This document shows positions 20,374-29,199 of a DNA stretch of 50,192 bases, piece after piece. Made by a program: the position numbers and the translations under genes. Below the pieces are notes generated by a model. It did not search any database. It was not told where the DNA came from and saw only the letters and a list, made by a program, of their open reading frames with translations. Within the stretch, counting starts at the first letter, position 1. Every line of letters begins with the position of its first letter. The DNA is from Mycobacterium sp. (GTDB lineage: Bacteria > Actinomycetota > Actinomycetes > Mycobacteriales > Mycobacteriaceae), in contig NZ_JAFBAR010000065.1 of NCBI RefSeq assembly GCF_019247635.1, positions 1 through 50,192 of the forward strand. The letters run 5' to 3'.

Positions 20374-21654
20374 TTAAACCCGCTGTATCCCAGCGATATT
20401 GCGCTTGCCACGCCGCAGCACCAGCCAACGGCCGTGCAGATAATCCGAAGGCCTGGGCGCCCACTCTTCGTTTTCGATGCGGGCGTTGTTGACGTAGGCG
20501 CCACCTTCGCCGATGGTGCGCCGCGCGGCTTTCCGGCTCTCGGACAGGCCGCTGGCCACCAGCAGGTCGACGATCCCGTCGGGTTCGCCGGGTTTCAGTT
20601 CGGCGACCGCCGTCTCGCGCAGTGCCGCCCCGAGCGTCGCGTCGTCGAGGCGGGACAACTCTCCCTGTCCGAACAGCGCCCGGCTGGCATGTTCGACGGC
20701 TTCGGTGGCCGCCTCACCGTGCACCAGGGTGGTGAGCTCGGCGGCGAGCCGCCGTTGCGCGGCACGCTGCTGCGGGCGTTCGGCCGTCGCCCGCTCGAGC
20801 TCGGCCAGGTCGTCGGCGGACAGGAAGGTGAACCACCGTAGATAGCGGATCACGTCGGCGTCGGCGGTGTTGACGAAGTACTGGTACCAGGCGTACGGGC
20901 TGGTCAGCTGCGGATCCAGCCAGAGGCTGCCACCGCCGGTGGACTTGCCGAACTTGGTGCCATCGGCGGCCGTCACCAGCGGCACGGTGAGCGCATGCAC
21001 TGTGGCGCCGAGCTTTTGGCGCACCAGGCGCACCCCGGCGATGATGTTGCCCCACTGGTCCGAGCCGCCGATCTGCAGTGTGCAGCCGTGCCGTTTGTGC
21101 AATTCAACGTAATCGTTGGCCTGCAGCAGCATGTAACTGAATTCGGTGTAGGAGATGCCCTCGCCCTCCAGCCGGCGGCGGACGGTGTCGCGGTCGAGCA
21201 TCACGTTGACCGAGAAGTGCTTACCGACGTCGCGCAGGAATTCGATGGTGGACATGCCGCGGGTCCAATCGAGGTTGTTCTCGATGATGGCTCCGGTGGG
21301 CGAGGCCCCAGATTCCGAGAAGTCGACGAAGCGCTTCAGCTGACCGCGGATGCGATCCGTCCAGTCGGCGACGGTGTCGGCCTCGTTGAGACTGCGCTCG
21401 CCGATTTCGCGCGGGTCACCGATCATGCCGGTGGCCCCGCCCGCGAGCACGATCGGCCGGTGGCCGGCCTGCTGGAAACGGCGCAATCCCAACAGCGGCA
21501 CCAGGTGTCCGGCGTGCAGGCTTGGCGCGGTGGGGTCGAAGCCGGCGTACACGGTCATCGGTCCCCGCTGCGCCTCGGCGGCCAGCGCATCGAGATCGGT
21601 GGACTGCGCGATCAACCCGCGCCAGCGCAGCTCGTCGAGGATTCGAGAAGACAT
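20374..21654 (-). CDS. tyrS: Tyrosyl-tRNA synthetase
   Basis: 426 aa class I aminoacyl-tRNA synthetase. The HIGH-equivalent HAGH is at 47-50 and the KMSKS-equivalent KFGKS at 234-238. Tyrosine pocket residues lie in [12 protein letters not shown] and [10 protein letters not shown]-terminal S4-like tRNA-binding domain covers about 350-426. No T-box leader is visible upstream. It is divergent from the BASS transporter gene, whereas in M. tuberculosis it is next to mpg. Confidence 0.97.
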   Translation of the reverse strand: MSSRILDELRWRGLIAQSTDLDALAAEAQRGPMTVYAGFDPTAPSLHAGHLVPLLGLRRFQQAGHRPIVLAGGATGMIGDPREIGERSLNEADTVADWTDRIRGQLKRFVDFSESGASPTGAIIENNLDWTRGMSTIEFLRDVGKHFSVNVMLDRDTVRRRLEGEGISYTEFSYMLLQANDYVELHKRHGCTLQIGGSDQWGNIIAGVRLVRQKLGATVHALTVPLVTAADGTKFGKSTGGGSLWLDPQLTSPYAWYQYFVNTADADVIRYLRWFTFLSADDLAELERATAERPQQRAAQRRLAAELTTLVHGEAATEAVEHASRALFGQGELSRLDDATLGAALRETAVAELKPGEPDGIVDLLVASGLSESRKAARRTIGEGGAYVNNARIENEEWAPRPSDYLHGRWLVLRRGKRNIAGIQRV

Positions 21655-21733
21655 CGCGCACGACTCTAGTCGCAGCGCCCCGGCGATTCGTTCACGATGA
21701 TCCTGGATGGCTTGCGCGCGGCCGGCGCAGCCG

Positions 21734-21775
21734 TAAACTAGCGTTGCTGTTATATTAAGACAAGCTAATTACCAG
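21734..21775. promoter_or_regulatory. AT-rich patch between tyrS and the BASS gene
   Basis: A short stretch containing TAAACT (21734-21739), TATATT (21751-21756) and TAATTA (21766-21771) is strikingly AT-rich for this genome. It lies between two divergent genes. TAAACT and TATATT fit TANNNT -10 elements for the plus-strand gene. Exact promoter assignment is not possible by eye. Confidence 0.35.
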
Positions 21776-21818
21776 GCGCATCGGCGCGCCATCTGCGCAC
21801 CCAAGACCGTGGAGCGTT

Positions 21819-22697
21819 ATGCAAAACCAATTCTTTCCTCTCGTCGTCGTGGCGGTCATGCTGGCGCTGGGTTTGACGCTCACAATTGCCGACTTCCGGC
21901 GCGCCGCTACCCTGCGCCGCCCACTGCTGGTGGCGCTGATCTGTCAATCTTTGCTGCTGCCGGCCTTATGCCTGCTGATCGCCGAAGCCCTCCACCTCGC
22001 CCCGAATCTGGCGGTTGGGTTGATGCTGATGGCCGCCACCCCGGGCGGAATGCTGGCGAACGTGCTCAGTCATCTGGTTAACGGGGACCTGGCGCTCAAT
22101 CTCACGCTGACAGCGATCAACGCCGTGCTGTCGATCTTCGCCATACCCGCGATATTGGCGGTTTCGCTGACTTGGTTCGTCGGCGAAGGCCGGTTCATCC
22201 CATTGCAATTCGACAAATTCTTCGCGGTGTTCGCACTTGTGCTGATCCCTACCGCGGTCGGCGTCGCCGTACGCCACCGCTTTCCCGAGCTGGCCCGGCG
22301 ATTGCAAAACCCGATCAGAATCGCCGCGGCGGTGCTGATGGTGATCGCCGTCGTCGCCGGGTTCGCCGGAGGCCAGGCGACGGTATGGAAGAACTTCGGC
22401 GTGCTGAGCGCGGCGGTCATCTCCTTCTGCACGGTCAGCCTGACGGTGGGCTATCTCGTGCCACGCCGGATGCATCTCGCGCCACGTCAGGCCATCGCCG
22501 TCAGCCTGGAGATCGGACTGCACAACGCCGTGGTGGCCGTGGGGCTCGCCCTGAGTCCACAACTGCTGAACAACACCGAAATGGCGACCCCCGCCGCGGT
22601 CTACGGCGTCCTGGCACCCTTTATTGCCTTGACGTTCGTGTTCGCTGTGCGCCGCCTAGACCCCGGGTATCGGAACCTCTCCCGCTCGGCCGTCTAG
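21819..22697 (+). CDS. BASS family transporter (bile acid:sodium symporter-like)
   Basis: 292 aa integral membrane protein with about nine to ten hydrophobic segments. The family hallmark is in ATPGGMLANVLSHLVNGD (compare CPGG-SN in BASS carriers) and again in LEIGLHNAVVAVGLA (compare EVGMQN). These two crossover regions bind Na+ and substrate. Bacterial members move bile acids, pantoate, pyruvate or other organic anions; the substrate here is unknown. GGAG five bases before ATG 21819. It interrupts the tyrS-mpg neighbourhood known from M. tuberculosis and stands alone, followed by a repeat-rich gap. Confidence 0.85.
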   Translation: MQNQFFPLVVVAVMLALGLTLTIADFRRAATLRRPLLVALICQSLLLPALCLLIAEALHLAPNLAVGLMLMAATPGGMLANVLSHLVNGDLALNLTLTAINAVLSIFAIPAILAVSLTWFVGEGRFIPLQFDKFFAVFALVLIPTAVGVAVRHRFPELARRLQNPIRIAAAVLMVIAVVAGFAGGQATVWKNFGVLSAAVISFCTVSLTVGYLVPRRMHLAPRQAIAVSLEIGLHNAVVAVGLALSPQLLNNTEMATPAAVYGVLAPFIALTFVFAVRRLDPGYRNLSRSAV

Positions 22698-23096
22698 CGG
22701 CGATCGCAAGAGCGGCGAAGCCGGTCGCAAGAGCGGCGAAGCCGGTCGCAGCGGGTCGCCGCCATCAGCCCCGCGGCGATCGCAAGAGCGGCAAAGCCGC
22801 TCGCAGCGGGAAGTCACGGCGAGATCCAGGCGCGATTTTCGCCCAGAGAACACGCTCGGCGAGGGGCGCGCAGATGGCCGCACCGTGGGCACGCCGAGCG
22901 TGAAGTGAGGGCGAAAATCGGGCCCGATTTTCGCCCAGAGAACACGCTCGGCGAGGGCGCGCGGCCGGCCGCCCAGGGGGCGCGCGGCTGTCCGCCCCGT
23001 GGCCGCCCCTGGCCGTGCGGATGGCCGCCCCGTGGCCGCCCCCTGGCCGCGCGGCCGGCCGCCCCCCTGGCCGCACCGTGGGCGCACAGAGCGGAC
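22698..23096. repeat. Repeat-rich convergent intergenic region
   Basis: 399 bases with no credible gene. 22698-22810 holds three imperfect copies of a unit around GATCGCAAGAGCGGCGAAGCC. A 32-base direct repeat occurs at 22833-22864 and 22925-22956. A 60-base hairpin is at 22893-22952. From about 22965 to 23085 there is low-complexity GGCCGCCCC-type sequence. The region separates the plus-strand transporter from minus-strand mpg. Confidence 0.7.
22893..22952. terminator. Long hairpin between convergent genes
   Basis: Outer arms GCCGAGCGTG (22893-22902) and CACGCTCGGC (22943-22952) enclose a perfect 28-base palindrome at 22909-22936 (half-site GGGCGAAAATCG). The whole could fold into a stem of 20 or more pairs. 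Its place between convergent genes fits a bidirectional transcription stop. It shares core and flanks with the hairpin at 334-369. Confidence 0.6.
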
Positions 23097-23714
23097 CTAG
23101 TCGCTGGCGCCGGGTGCGGGTGCCCGCGGACTGCGCCGGTACCCAGACACCTCGGGGCGGCCGGCCAGCCACAGTCGCCAGGGCCGATCGGCGGCCTGGC
23201 TGATCCCGACGCGCGGGCCCGCTACCGCGCCGTGAGCCTCGTTGAGCCGCAATCGCAGCCTTACCGGGCTGCGTCGACCAAACAGGTCAATCCCGTTGTC
23301 GTCCATGGTGATTCCGAGTGCCGAACACAGGTTTCCCGGGCCACGCGCCAGCGCGACGGGACGGATCGCCGCACCGCGCCTGGTCTGCGCGAGGTCGATG
23401 CCCTCCTCGATGACGGCCGCGCGCAGCAACACGGCGGCGGCAACGCCGTCGGGCCCGCAGACGACGTTGGCGCACACGTGGATCCCATGGCTGCGATAGA
23501 CGTAGAGCCGTCCGGGGGGACCGAACATCACCGCGTTGCGGCCACCGAGACCGCGGTAGGAATGCGCGGCGGCGTCGGGCCAGGGGCCGTCCGGGACCCC
23601 GCCGTACGCCTCGACCTCGACAACCATGGCGCTCACGCCACGCCCCGTGAGGGTGGCGCCCAGCAGTCGACGCGCGGCCGAAATCGGATCAGCTGTCAAT
23701 TGCTCGGCGCCCAC
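23097..23714 (-). CDS. mpg: 3-methyladenine DNA glycosylase (AAG/MPG family)
   Basis: 205 aa from GTG 23714 ([10 protein letters not shown]). The longer frame to 23789 would overlap the start of the divergent ABC gene and adds a Cys-rich leader unlike the family. Family motifs are present: VVEVEAY with the catalytic Glu, the AAHSYRG segment, [11 protein letters not shown] and ARGPGNLC. The enzyme excises alkylated purines at the start of base excision repair. It is divergent from the ABC exporter operon, with 59 bases between starts. Confidence 0.92.
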   Translation of the reverse strand: MGAEQLTADPISAARRLLGATLTGRGVSAMVVEVEAYGGVPDGPWPDAAAHSYRGLGGRNAVMFGPPGRLYVYRSHGIHVCANVVCGPDGVAAAVLLRAAVIEEGIDLAQTRRGAAIRPVALARGPGNLCSALGITMDDNGIDLFGRRSPVRLRLRLNEAHGAVAGPRVGISQAADRPWRLWLAGRPEVSGYRRSPRAPAPGASD

Positions 23715-23764
23715 CGCACAGATTCTGCACTCCGGCTCTTGACAATCCTTCGCCAGGGGCAGAT

Positions 23765-23798
23765 ATTCATCACATGATGACTTCATCATCGGATGAAT
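23765..23798. promoter_or_regulatory. 34-bp dyad, candidate operator of the ABC/TetR operon
   Basis: Two nested inverted repeats share one centre: ATTCATC (23765-23771) with GATGAAT (23792-23798), and ATGATGA (23774-23780) with TCATCAT (23783-23789). Altogether 28 of 34 positions are symmetric. The dyad covers the start codon of the ABC ATPase gene and lies about 50 bases from the mpg start. The operon's third gene encodes a TetR repressor, and such repressors often bind dyads at their own promoter. The link is inferred. Confidence 0.5.
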
Positions 23799-24538
23799 TA
23801 CGGTCGGGCGACGGCGAGCCGGCCGTCAGCATCACCAACTTGCGGGTGATTCGCGGTAAACGGCCAGCGCTGCAGGACTTTTCGGTGGACATCGGCCGGG
23901 GCGCCATCACTGGCCTGCTGGGGCCCTCCGGTTGCGGCAAGAGCACGTTGATCCGCTGCATCGTCGGCACGCAGATCGTTACATCCGGCAAGGTCACGGT
24001 GCTCGGCCGGCCTGCCGGCTGCGCGGCCTTGCGCCACCGCGTGGGATACCTCCCCCAGGACCCGACCATTTACAACGATTTGCGGATCATCGACAACGTC
24101 CGCTACTTCGCCTCGCTCTACGGTTTCGACGCCGCCGCCGCCGACAGTGCCATCCAGCGAGTCGGCCTGACCGAGCACCGAACCGCCTACTGCGGCAACC
24201 TGTCCGGCGGCCAGCGCACGCGGGTCTCGCTGGCGTGCGCACTGGTTTGCCAACCCGAGCTGCTGGTGCTCGACGAACCCACGGTGGGTCTGGATCCCGT
24301 TCTGCGAGTAGACCTTTGGCAACAGTTTACCGAGCTGGCCCGCGCCGGGACCACGCTGCTGGTCTCCAGCCACGTGATGGACGAGGCCGACCACTGTGGT
24401 GATCTGCTGCTGCTGCGGGAAGGCCATCTGGTTGCCCACACCACCCCGTCCCAACTACGAGAGGACACCGGATGCACGTCGCTGGAGGAAGCGTTCCTGT
24501 CCATCATCAAACGCACCATAGAGCGCCGAGCCGGGTAG
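23774..24538 (+). CDS. ABC exporter ATP-binding protein (Rv1687c type)
   Basis: 254 aa. Walker A GPSGCGKS at 50-57, Q-loop near LPQDP (93-97), signature LSGGQ at 143-147, Walker B LLVLDEP (163-169) and the switch His in [11 protein letters not shown]. It is similar to ATPases of drug or lipid exporters with ABC-2 permeases, of DrrA type. The next gene is the matching permease, overlapping by 67 bases, and a TetR regulator follows. The start is the first of two adjacent ATGs; AGGGG lies 13 bases upstream. The exported compound is unknown. Confidence 0.92.
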   Translation: MMTSSSDELRSGDGEPAVSITNLRVIRGKRPALQDFSVDIGRGAITGLLGPSGCGKSTLIRCIVGTQIVTSGKVTVLGRPAGCAALRHRVGYLPQDPTIYNDLRIIDNVRYFASLYGFDAAAADSAIQRVGLTEHRTAYCGNLSGGQRTRVSLACALVCQPELLVLDEPTVGLDPVLRVDLWQQFTELARAGTTLLVSSHVMDEADHCGDLLLLREGHLVAHTTPSQLREDTGCTSLEEAFLSIIKRTIERRAG

Positions 24539-25302
24539 GGCTGCAGGGGTCGCTGAAGCCGTACGTCGCCAGCACCGCGCGGATTCTGCGGCAGCTCGCC
24601 GCGGATCACCGCAGTGTCGCGATGATCCTGCTGGTGCCGGTGCTGGTCATCACGCTGATGTATTTCATGTTTGAAAACGCCCCACATCGCCCCGGTACGC
24701 CGACGCCGTTCAACAACACCTGCCTGATCCTGCTGGGGCTGTTTCCGCTGTTTCTGATGTTCATCATCACGTCGATAACGATGCAGCGCGAGCGCGCCTC
24801 GGGCACGTTGGAGCGGATCTTGACCACTCCGCTGCGGCGACTCGATCTGCTACTCGCCTATGGAACCGCGTTCTCGGCTGCCGCGGCCACCCAAGCTGTC
24901 CTGGCTTGCATCGTGTCGTTTTGGTTGCTCGGCTTCGACACCGCGGGCAGCCCGGTCTGGGTTTTCGTGATCGCGATCGTCAACGCGGTGTTGGGCGTTG
25001 GGCTGGGCTTGCTGTGTAGTGCGTTCGCGCGCACCGAGTTTCAGGCCGTTCAGTTCATCCCGTTGGTGATGGTGCCGCAGTTGCTGCTGGCCGGCATCAT
25101 CGTGCCTCGGGCCGCGATGCCGCACTGGTTGCAACTGATCAGCGATGCGCTGCCGGCCAGCTACGCGCTCGAGGCCTTGCAGCAGGTCAATACTCACCCG
25201 GAGCTGACCGGCACGGCAGTGCGCGACATCGTCGTCGTGCTGGGTTTCGCCCTCGCGTCGTTGTGTTTGGCCGCAGCCACGCTGCGGCGACGGACACCGT
25301 AG
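24472..25302 (+). CDS. ABC-2 type permease (Rv1686c type)
   Basis: 276 aa with about six hydrophobic segments. The sequence between helices 2 and 3 (ERASGTLERILTTPLRR) is the conserved coupling region of ABC-2 permeases. The hydrophobic segment with PLVMVPQLLLAGIIVPR is also typical. The start at 24472 overlaps the ATPase gene by 67 bases. No other start codon precedes the conserved sequence until an internal ATG at 24619, which would remove the first part of helix 1 region. It pairs with the preceding ATPase to form the exporter. Confidence 0.88.
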   Translation: MHVAGGSVPVHHQTHHRAPSRVGLQGSLKPYVASTARILRQLAADHRSVAMILLVPVLVITLMYFMFENAPHRPGTPTPFNNTCLILLGLFPLFLMFIITSITMQRERASGTLERILTTPLRRLDLLLAYGTAFSAAAATQAVLACIVSFWLLGFDTAGSPVWVFVIAIVNAVLGVGLGLLCSAFARTEFQAVQFIPLVMVPQLLLAGIIVPRAAMPHWLQLISDALPASYALEALQQVNTHPELTGTAVRDIVVVLGFALASLCLAAATLRRRTP

Positions 25303-25303
25303 C

Positions 25304-25927
25304 GTGTCCGGTACCAAGGTCGCGCGCCGGCGCCCCGGCCGGCCCGCGGGATCCTCCGACAGCCGCGATCGCATCCTGGCCAGCGCGCGAGAACTGTTTG
25401 CGCGCAACGGGATTGACCGGACCTCAGTGCGGGCTGTGGCCGCTGGAGCGGGTGTGGACGCCGCCCTTGTGCACCACTACTTCGGCACCAAGCAGCAGCT
25501 TTTCGCGGCCGCAATCCACATCCCGATCAATCCGATGGACGTTCTGGTGCCCCTGCGGCAGATACCGGTCGAGCAGCTGGGCTACACGCTGCCGTCGGTG
25601 TTGCTGTCGCTGTGGGATTCCGAGATGGGCGCGGGGTTGATTGCCACGCTGCGGTCCCTACTGGTCGGCGACGAAGTGAACTTCGTGCGGTCCTTCATCC
25701 AGGAGATCATCGTGGCCGAGGTGGGTCCGCGTGTCGACACACCGCCAGGGACTGGCGCGCTGCGCATCCAATTCGTCGCGTCGCAGATCATCGGCTTGGT
25801 GTTGGCGCGCTACATCGTGAAGATTGAGCCGTTCGCCTCGCTACCGGCCGAACAGGTCGCGCGGACCATCGCACCAAACCTGCAGCGCTACCTCACGGGG
25901 AAGCTGCCGGAGGGGCTTGTGCCATGA
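25304..25927 (+). CDS. TetR family transcriptional regulator (Rv1685c type)
   Basis: 207 aa. A basic leader is followed by the TetR helix-turn-helix (about 20-65; RILASARELFARNG and ALVHHYFGTKQQL). The C-terminal ligand domain has the motif region typical of DUF/TetR_C_17-like mycobacterial regulators. GTG start one base after the permease stop, so it is in the exporter operon. It probably represses this operon in the absence of a ligand; the dyad at 23765-23798 is the candidate site. Its 3' end overlaps the convergent Trm112-like gene by 35 bases. Confidence 0.9.
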   Translation: MSGTKVARRRPGRPAGSSDSRDRILASARELFARNGIDRTSVRAVAAGAGVDAALVHHYFGTKQQLFAAAIHIPINPMDVLVPLRQIPVEQLGYTLPSVLLSLWDSEMGAGLIATLRSLLVGDEVNFVRSFIQEIIVAEVGPRVDTPPGTGALRIQFVASQIIGLVLARYIVKIEPFASLPAEQVARTIAPNLQRYLTGKLPEGLVP

Positions 25928-26105
25928 GCTTGGCGTGCTCGTCGTCGTCGACGTCGCGGGCCTCGTCGACGAGCAGCACCGGGATGTCGTCGTCGATGCG
26001 ATAGGCGCGGCGCAATCGCGGGTTGTAGAGCAAGTTGCCGATCAGCAGCAGCGGACCTCGGTCGGCCGGACACACCAGGATGTTCAGCAGTGCCTCGTCA
26101 ACCAT
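25893..26105 (-). CDS. Trm112-like small protein (Rv1684 type)
   Basis: 70 aa. N-terminal LLNILVCPADRGPLLLI and the later YRIDDDIPVLLVDEAR match the Trm112/UPF0434 family. In eukaryotes Trm112 activates methyltransferases; bacterial members are poorly studied. Only one Cys is present, so a zinc site is not expected. The ATG overlaps the stop of the preceding hydrolase/synthetase gene by 8 bases (ATGGTTGA), implying coupling. The role next to that enzyme is unknown. Confidence 0.85.
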   Translation of the reverse strand: MVDEALLNILVCPADRGPLLLIGNLLYNPRLRRAYRIDDDIPVLLVDEARDVDDDEHAKLMAQAPPAASP

Positions 26106-29088
26106 TGGTGGGCTCGCCGGTCAGCTCGCCGTATACCGCGGGGGTCAGCTTGCGAAACTCGTTGCTGGTTGGGTCCAAAGACCAGCTGTGCCGCCCGGGT
26201 TTGGGAATGCCCGCCGCTCGCAGCGCACTGACCGTGGGCCGGCAGGTCGCGCTGAGCGTCAAGTCCGAGACCACGTGGACGACGTCGGGCCCCAACCCCA
26301 CGGGCATGGCGGCCACCGCTTCGGTCAGGTCGGCGGCGGTGATGCTGGCTCCCGGCAGCAGCGTCAGCGCCGACACCGCGACCTGACGGTCACCCACCGA
26401 CACCCCGTAGGTCACCGCGAGGTCGACGCCGTTGATCAGGCCGAGCGCGTCGCTGACCGGCTCGGCGTAGACCATGCCGCGTGCTGTATGCACCTCCGAA
26501 CCGCGCCGGCCCGCCAGCCAGTAGTCGCCGTCGTGGTCACGCCAGAACAGGTACTCGGTCGATATCCAGGTGTCCGCCGGCGCGAACACCCCACGTTTCA
26601 CCGCCGCGGTCGGGTCGATCGGACCGCTGGACTGCGCCAGCAGCACCCCGATCTGGTCGACGTCGGCAACGTCGACGAAGCCGCGGTCGTTCTCCAGGAT
26701 CAGGTCGTGCTCGGCGTCGTAGGCAGCCAGCTCCACCCGTCCCGCGCCGGGCAGCGGCCGGCCCTTGCTGCCGACCTTGGCCCCTGCCACGTTGGCCAGC
26801 ACCGCCTGCCCGTCGGTGGTGGCGAAGAACTCGACGACGTGGGCGGGGGCGAACGCCTCGACCACCCGTCCCCACAAGCCGGTCGGCATACCCGAGCCGA
26901 TGAACAACCGCACCGGATGGTTTCCGTGCAGCACGAAGGCCGGATCGTCGACGACTTCGCGCAGCATGGCCCAGGTGTAGGACACCACGGTCACGCCGTA
27001 TTGCCGTACCTCCTGGACGAACCGGTCCGGGCGCAGGCCGCGCGACAATGCGATGCGGGTTCCGCCGACGACCGCACCGCCCAGGCTGACCAGTAACGCG
27101 GACTCGTGGTACAGCGGCGTTAGGCAGTACACCGTGTCTTTGCGGTCCAGACCCGCCGCCGACGCGGTGCCGAACGCGGAGACCGCCCAGCGGTAGTTGG
27201 TGATCTGCTTGGCGGTCAGCTCGCCGCCGACCGCGCTGAACGCGATGAACGCCAGGTCACGCGCCAGTCCCGGGTTTCGCCGATACCACGCCGGCAGCGC
27301 GACGGCCTCCGGGTCGATCTGTTCCATGTCGATCACTTGGTTTTGTTGCAAGGCGTCGTCGGGCAGATGCAGATCGCGCGTCTCCCCGCCGCCCAGCACC
27401 AAGACGTGCCCGGGCAGCTGCCGCGCGGCGTCGAGGTGGGTGGGGTCGGTGATGATCTCACTGACTCCCCCGAGCCGCACCTGCGCCGCCAGGTCGGCGT
27501 CGGGCCGCGTCACCACCGCGATCGCGCCAAGCCGGGACAGCGCGGCGATTGCGACCAGCGCGCTGGGCCGGGTCTCCATCAGGACGCCCACCCGGTCGCC
27601 CTGCCGGACCCCGACCTCGATCAGGCCGCGAACGACGTTGTCGATGCGCCGGTTGACCGCCTCGTAGGTGTGCACCCGCCCGTCGAACAAGAGGAATTCG
27701 CCCTTCGGGGCGTCGTGGGCCTGCTCCTCGATGATGCGGCCCAGCGATATCCGGGTGTGGTCGTTGAGCTGTCCCAAGCGGACCAGTCGCGGCAGGGTAC
27801 GGACCGTCTCGACGGCCATGGTGCGCATCGACTTGTTGGCCGTGACGACGGCCCCGGCCGCGCCGCGCGCCAGCGCCAGCGCCGCTTCGGAAACCTCCCC
27901 AATGCTGTGGACGATCCGGGAGCTGAACGCGACGCCGCTGTCGGTGTGCTGCTCGGGCTGATCGGCCATCAGGTCGATGCTGTTGGGCTTGTCGCCCCCG
28001 GCAGAAATCCAGCTCACCCATTCGGCGACCGTGGGCCAGCTCTCGTGGGCAGCCTTGGTGCCGACCACCAGACCGAAATGACCTGCCCGGATGGGGCGTT
28101 CGTAGACCTCGGCGTTGGGCGCCGCGCGCCGGATGCCGCGCACGGATGCGGGCTGGCCGATGTCGTCGACCTCGCCGACGAACGCCAGGACGGGGCAGGT
28201 GATGTCGGTGAGCGTCACCATCTGCCCGTTGATGGCAAAACCGCCGGTCATCATTCGGTTGTGTGCGATGAACTGTTTGAGCAGCTCGGAGATGGCCGGG
28301 CCGGACCAGGCGATCCAGCCTTCGGACTCGAGGAATCGGCGCTGCTGTTCGCGCGGCAGCAGCGCCTCGCGGTCGTGTAGTTGTCGCACGAAGTCCACCC
28401 TGGCCTTCGCGGTTTTGAGCGGGTCCAGCATCTGAAAACCGGTGCGCGCCAACCAACTTGGCACGTTCAACCGATTGAAGACGTGATCGGCCATGAAATC
28501 GGCCATGGCGGGAGCCAGGTTCGCCGGCAGGCCCATGGGCAGCGCGGCCAGGGTGTCCACCGGGGAACCGAACGTCACGATGCTCGCGAGGTTCTTCGAG
28601 CGCCGATACGCCGCGACCTGATAGCACCACATCCCGCCCTGCGAGTAGCCGACCAGGTGCACGTCGTGGCCCGTGGCGTCCTTCACCGTGTCGATCGCCT
28701 GATCGAGCGCGACGATGTGGTCGGCCAGGGTGCGCTGCATGCCGCCCTCGACCTTGTCGGGTGAGCCGAAGTCGATAACCCACGGATCCAGGCCGCTGGC
28801 GTGCAGGATGCCCACCGCGCCGTCCCCGCGGGTGACATCCCACATATCCGCCGACATCATCATCGGGTGCACCATCAGCACCGGCTGACCCGCTTTTGCC
28901 TGCCCGGACCGGCCGCCCGGCGGGAAGTACCGTCGCAGCTTGTACATCGGTACGCTCTCGACGACCTGCGACGGCGAGGGCACGCTTTCGGTTTCCAGGC
29001 CCCCCAGTCGCAGGACTTCCAGTCCGTTCTGCGCCGTGGCCACCAGGCGCTCCACCGGCCGCGTGACCATCGAAAAGTTCAGCTCCAC
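26098..29088 (-). CDS. Alpha/beta hydrolase (PhaC-like) fused to an acyl-CoA synthetase-like domain (Rv1683 type)
   Basis: 996 aa from GTG 29088, which has AGGAG five bases upstream; the frame is open 16 codons further but without a comparable site. Residues about 1-360 are an alpha/beta hydrolase of the PHA-synthase/lipase type: VLMVHPMMMS, and nucleophile elbow GYSQG at 147-151 (Ser149). Residues about 440-990 resemble AMP-binding acyl-CoA synthetases. However, the usual phosphate loop (TSG-TG-PK) is replaced by FIAFSAVGGELTAKQI, and the YGxTE motif by FFATTDG. The homologue has been linked to long-chain lipid or triacylglycerol metabolism in M. tuberculosis. Whether the second half adenylates acyl groups is doubtful from the motif loss. 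Confidence 0.88.
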   Translation of the reverse strand: MELNFSMVTRPVERLVATAQNGLEVLRLGGLETESVPSPSQVVESVPMYKLRRYFPPGGRSGQAKAGQPVLMVHPMMMSADMWDVTRGDGAVGILHASGLDPWVIDFGSPDKVEGGMQRTLADHIVALDQAIDTVKDATGHDVHLVGYSQGGMWCYQVAAYRRSKNLASIVTFGSPVDTLAALPMGLPANLAPAMADFMADHVFNRLNVPSWLARTGFQMLDPLKTAKARVDFVRQLHDREALLPREQQRRFLESEGWIAWSGPAISELLKQFIAHNRMMTGGFAINGQMVTLTDITCPVLAFVGEVDDIGQPASVRGIRRAAPNAEVYERPIRAGHFGLVVGTKAAHESWPTVAEWVSWISAGGDKPNSIDLMADQPEQHTDSGVAFSSRIVHSIGEVSEAALALARGAAGAVVTANKSMRTMAVETVRTLPRLVRLGQLNDHTRISLGRIIEEQAHDAPKGEFLLFDGRVHTYEAVNRRIDNVVRGLIEVGVRQGDRVGVLMETRPSALVAIAALSRLGAIAVVTRPDADLAAQVRLGGVSEIITDPTHLDAARQLPGHVLVLGGGETRDLHLPDDALQQNQVIDMEQIDPEAVALPAWYRRNPGLARDLAFIAFSAVGGELTAKQITNYRWAVSAFGTASAAGLDRKDTVYCLTPLYHESALLVSLGGAVVGGTRIALSRGLRPDRFVQEVRQYGVTVVSYTWAMLREVVDDPAFVLHGNHPVRLFIGSGMPTGLWGRVVEAFAPAHVVEFFATTDGQAVLANVAGAKVGSKGRPLPGAGRVELAAYDAEHDLILENDRGFVDVADVDQIGVLLAQSSGPIDPTAAVKRGVFAPADTWISTEYLFWRDHDGDYWLAGRRGSEVHTARGMVYAEPVSDALGLINGVDLAVTYGVSVGDRQVAVSALTLLPGASITAADLTEAVAAMPVGLGPDVVHVVSDLTLSATCRPTVSALRAAGIPKPGRHSWSLDPTSNEFRKLTPAVYGELTGEPTNG

Positions 29089-29199
29089 CGCCACTCCTGA
29101 CGCGCACACCTTGACAGCCTGGCAATCATGGCACACCGGCGTTTCGCCCGGTTTTGATCAGGCGATTGCCGGCGCGACGGGCGCTCACCGCCACCGCGT

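Noticed and set aside
21655..21818. T-box leader for tyrS
   Set aside because: None of the conserved T-box core sequence or a specifier hairpin can be seen on the minus strand.
22965..23085. Possible CRISPR-like or tandem repeat array
   Set aside because: GGCCGCCCC-type low complexity without regular repeat and spacer lengths.
24472..24538. Frameshift between the ABC ATPase and permease genes
   Set aside because: Both proteins have complete conserved ends; the 67-base overlap is better explained as a normal overlap of operon genes.
27458..29125. 555-codon minus-strand frame
   Set aside because: Out-of-frame reading of the hydrolase/synthetase gene, Gly/Arg-rich, no conserved motif.
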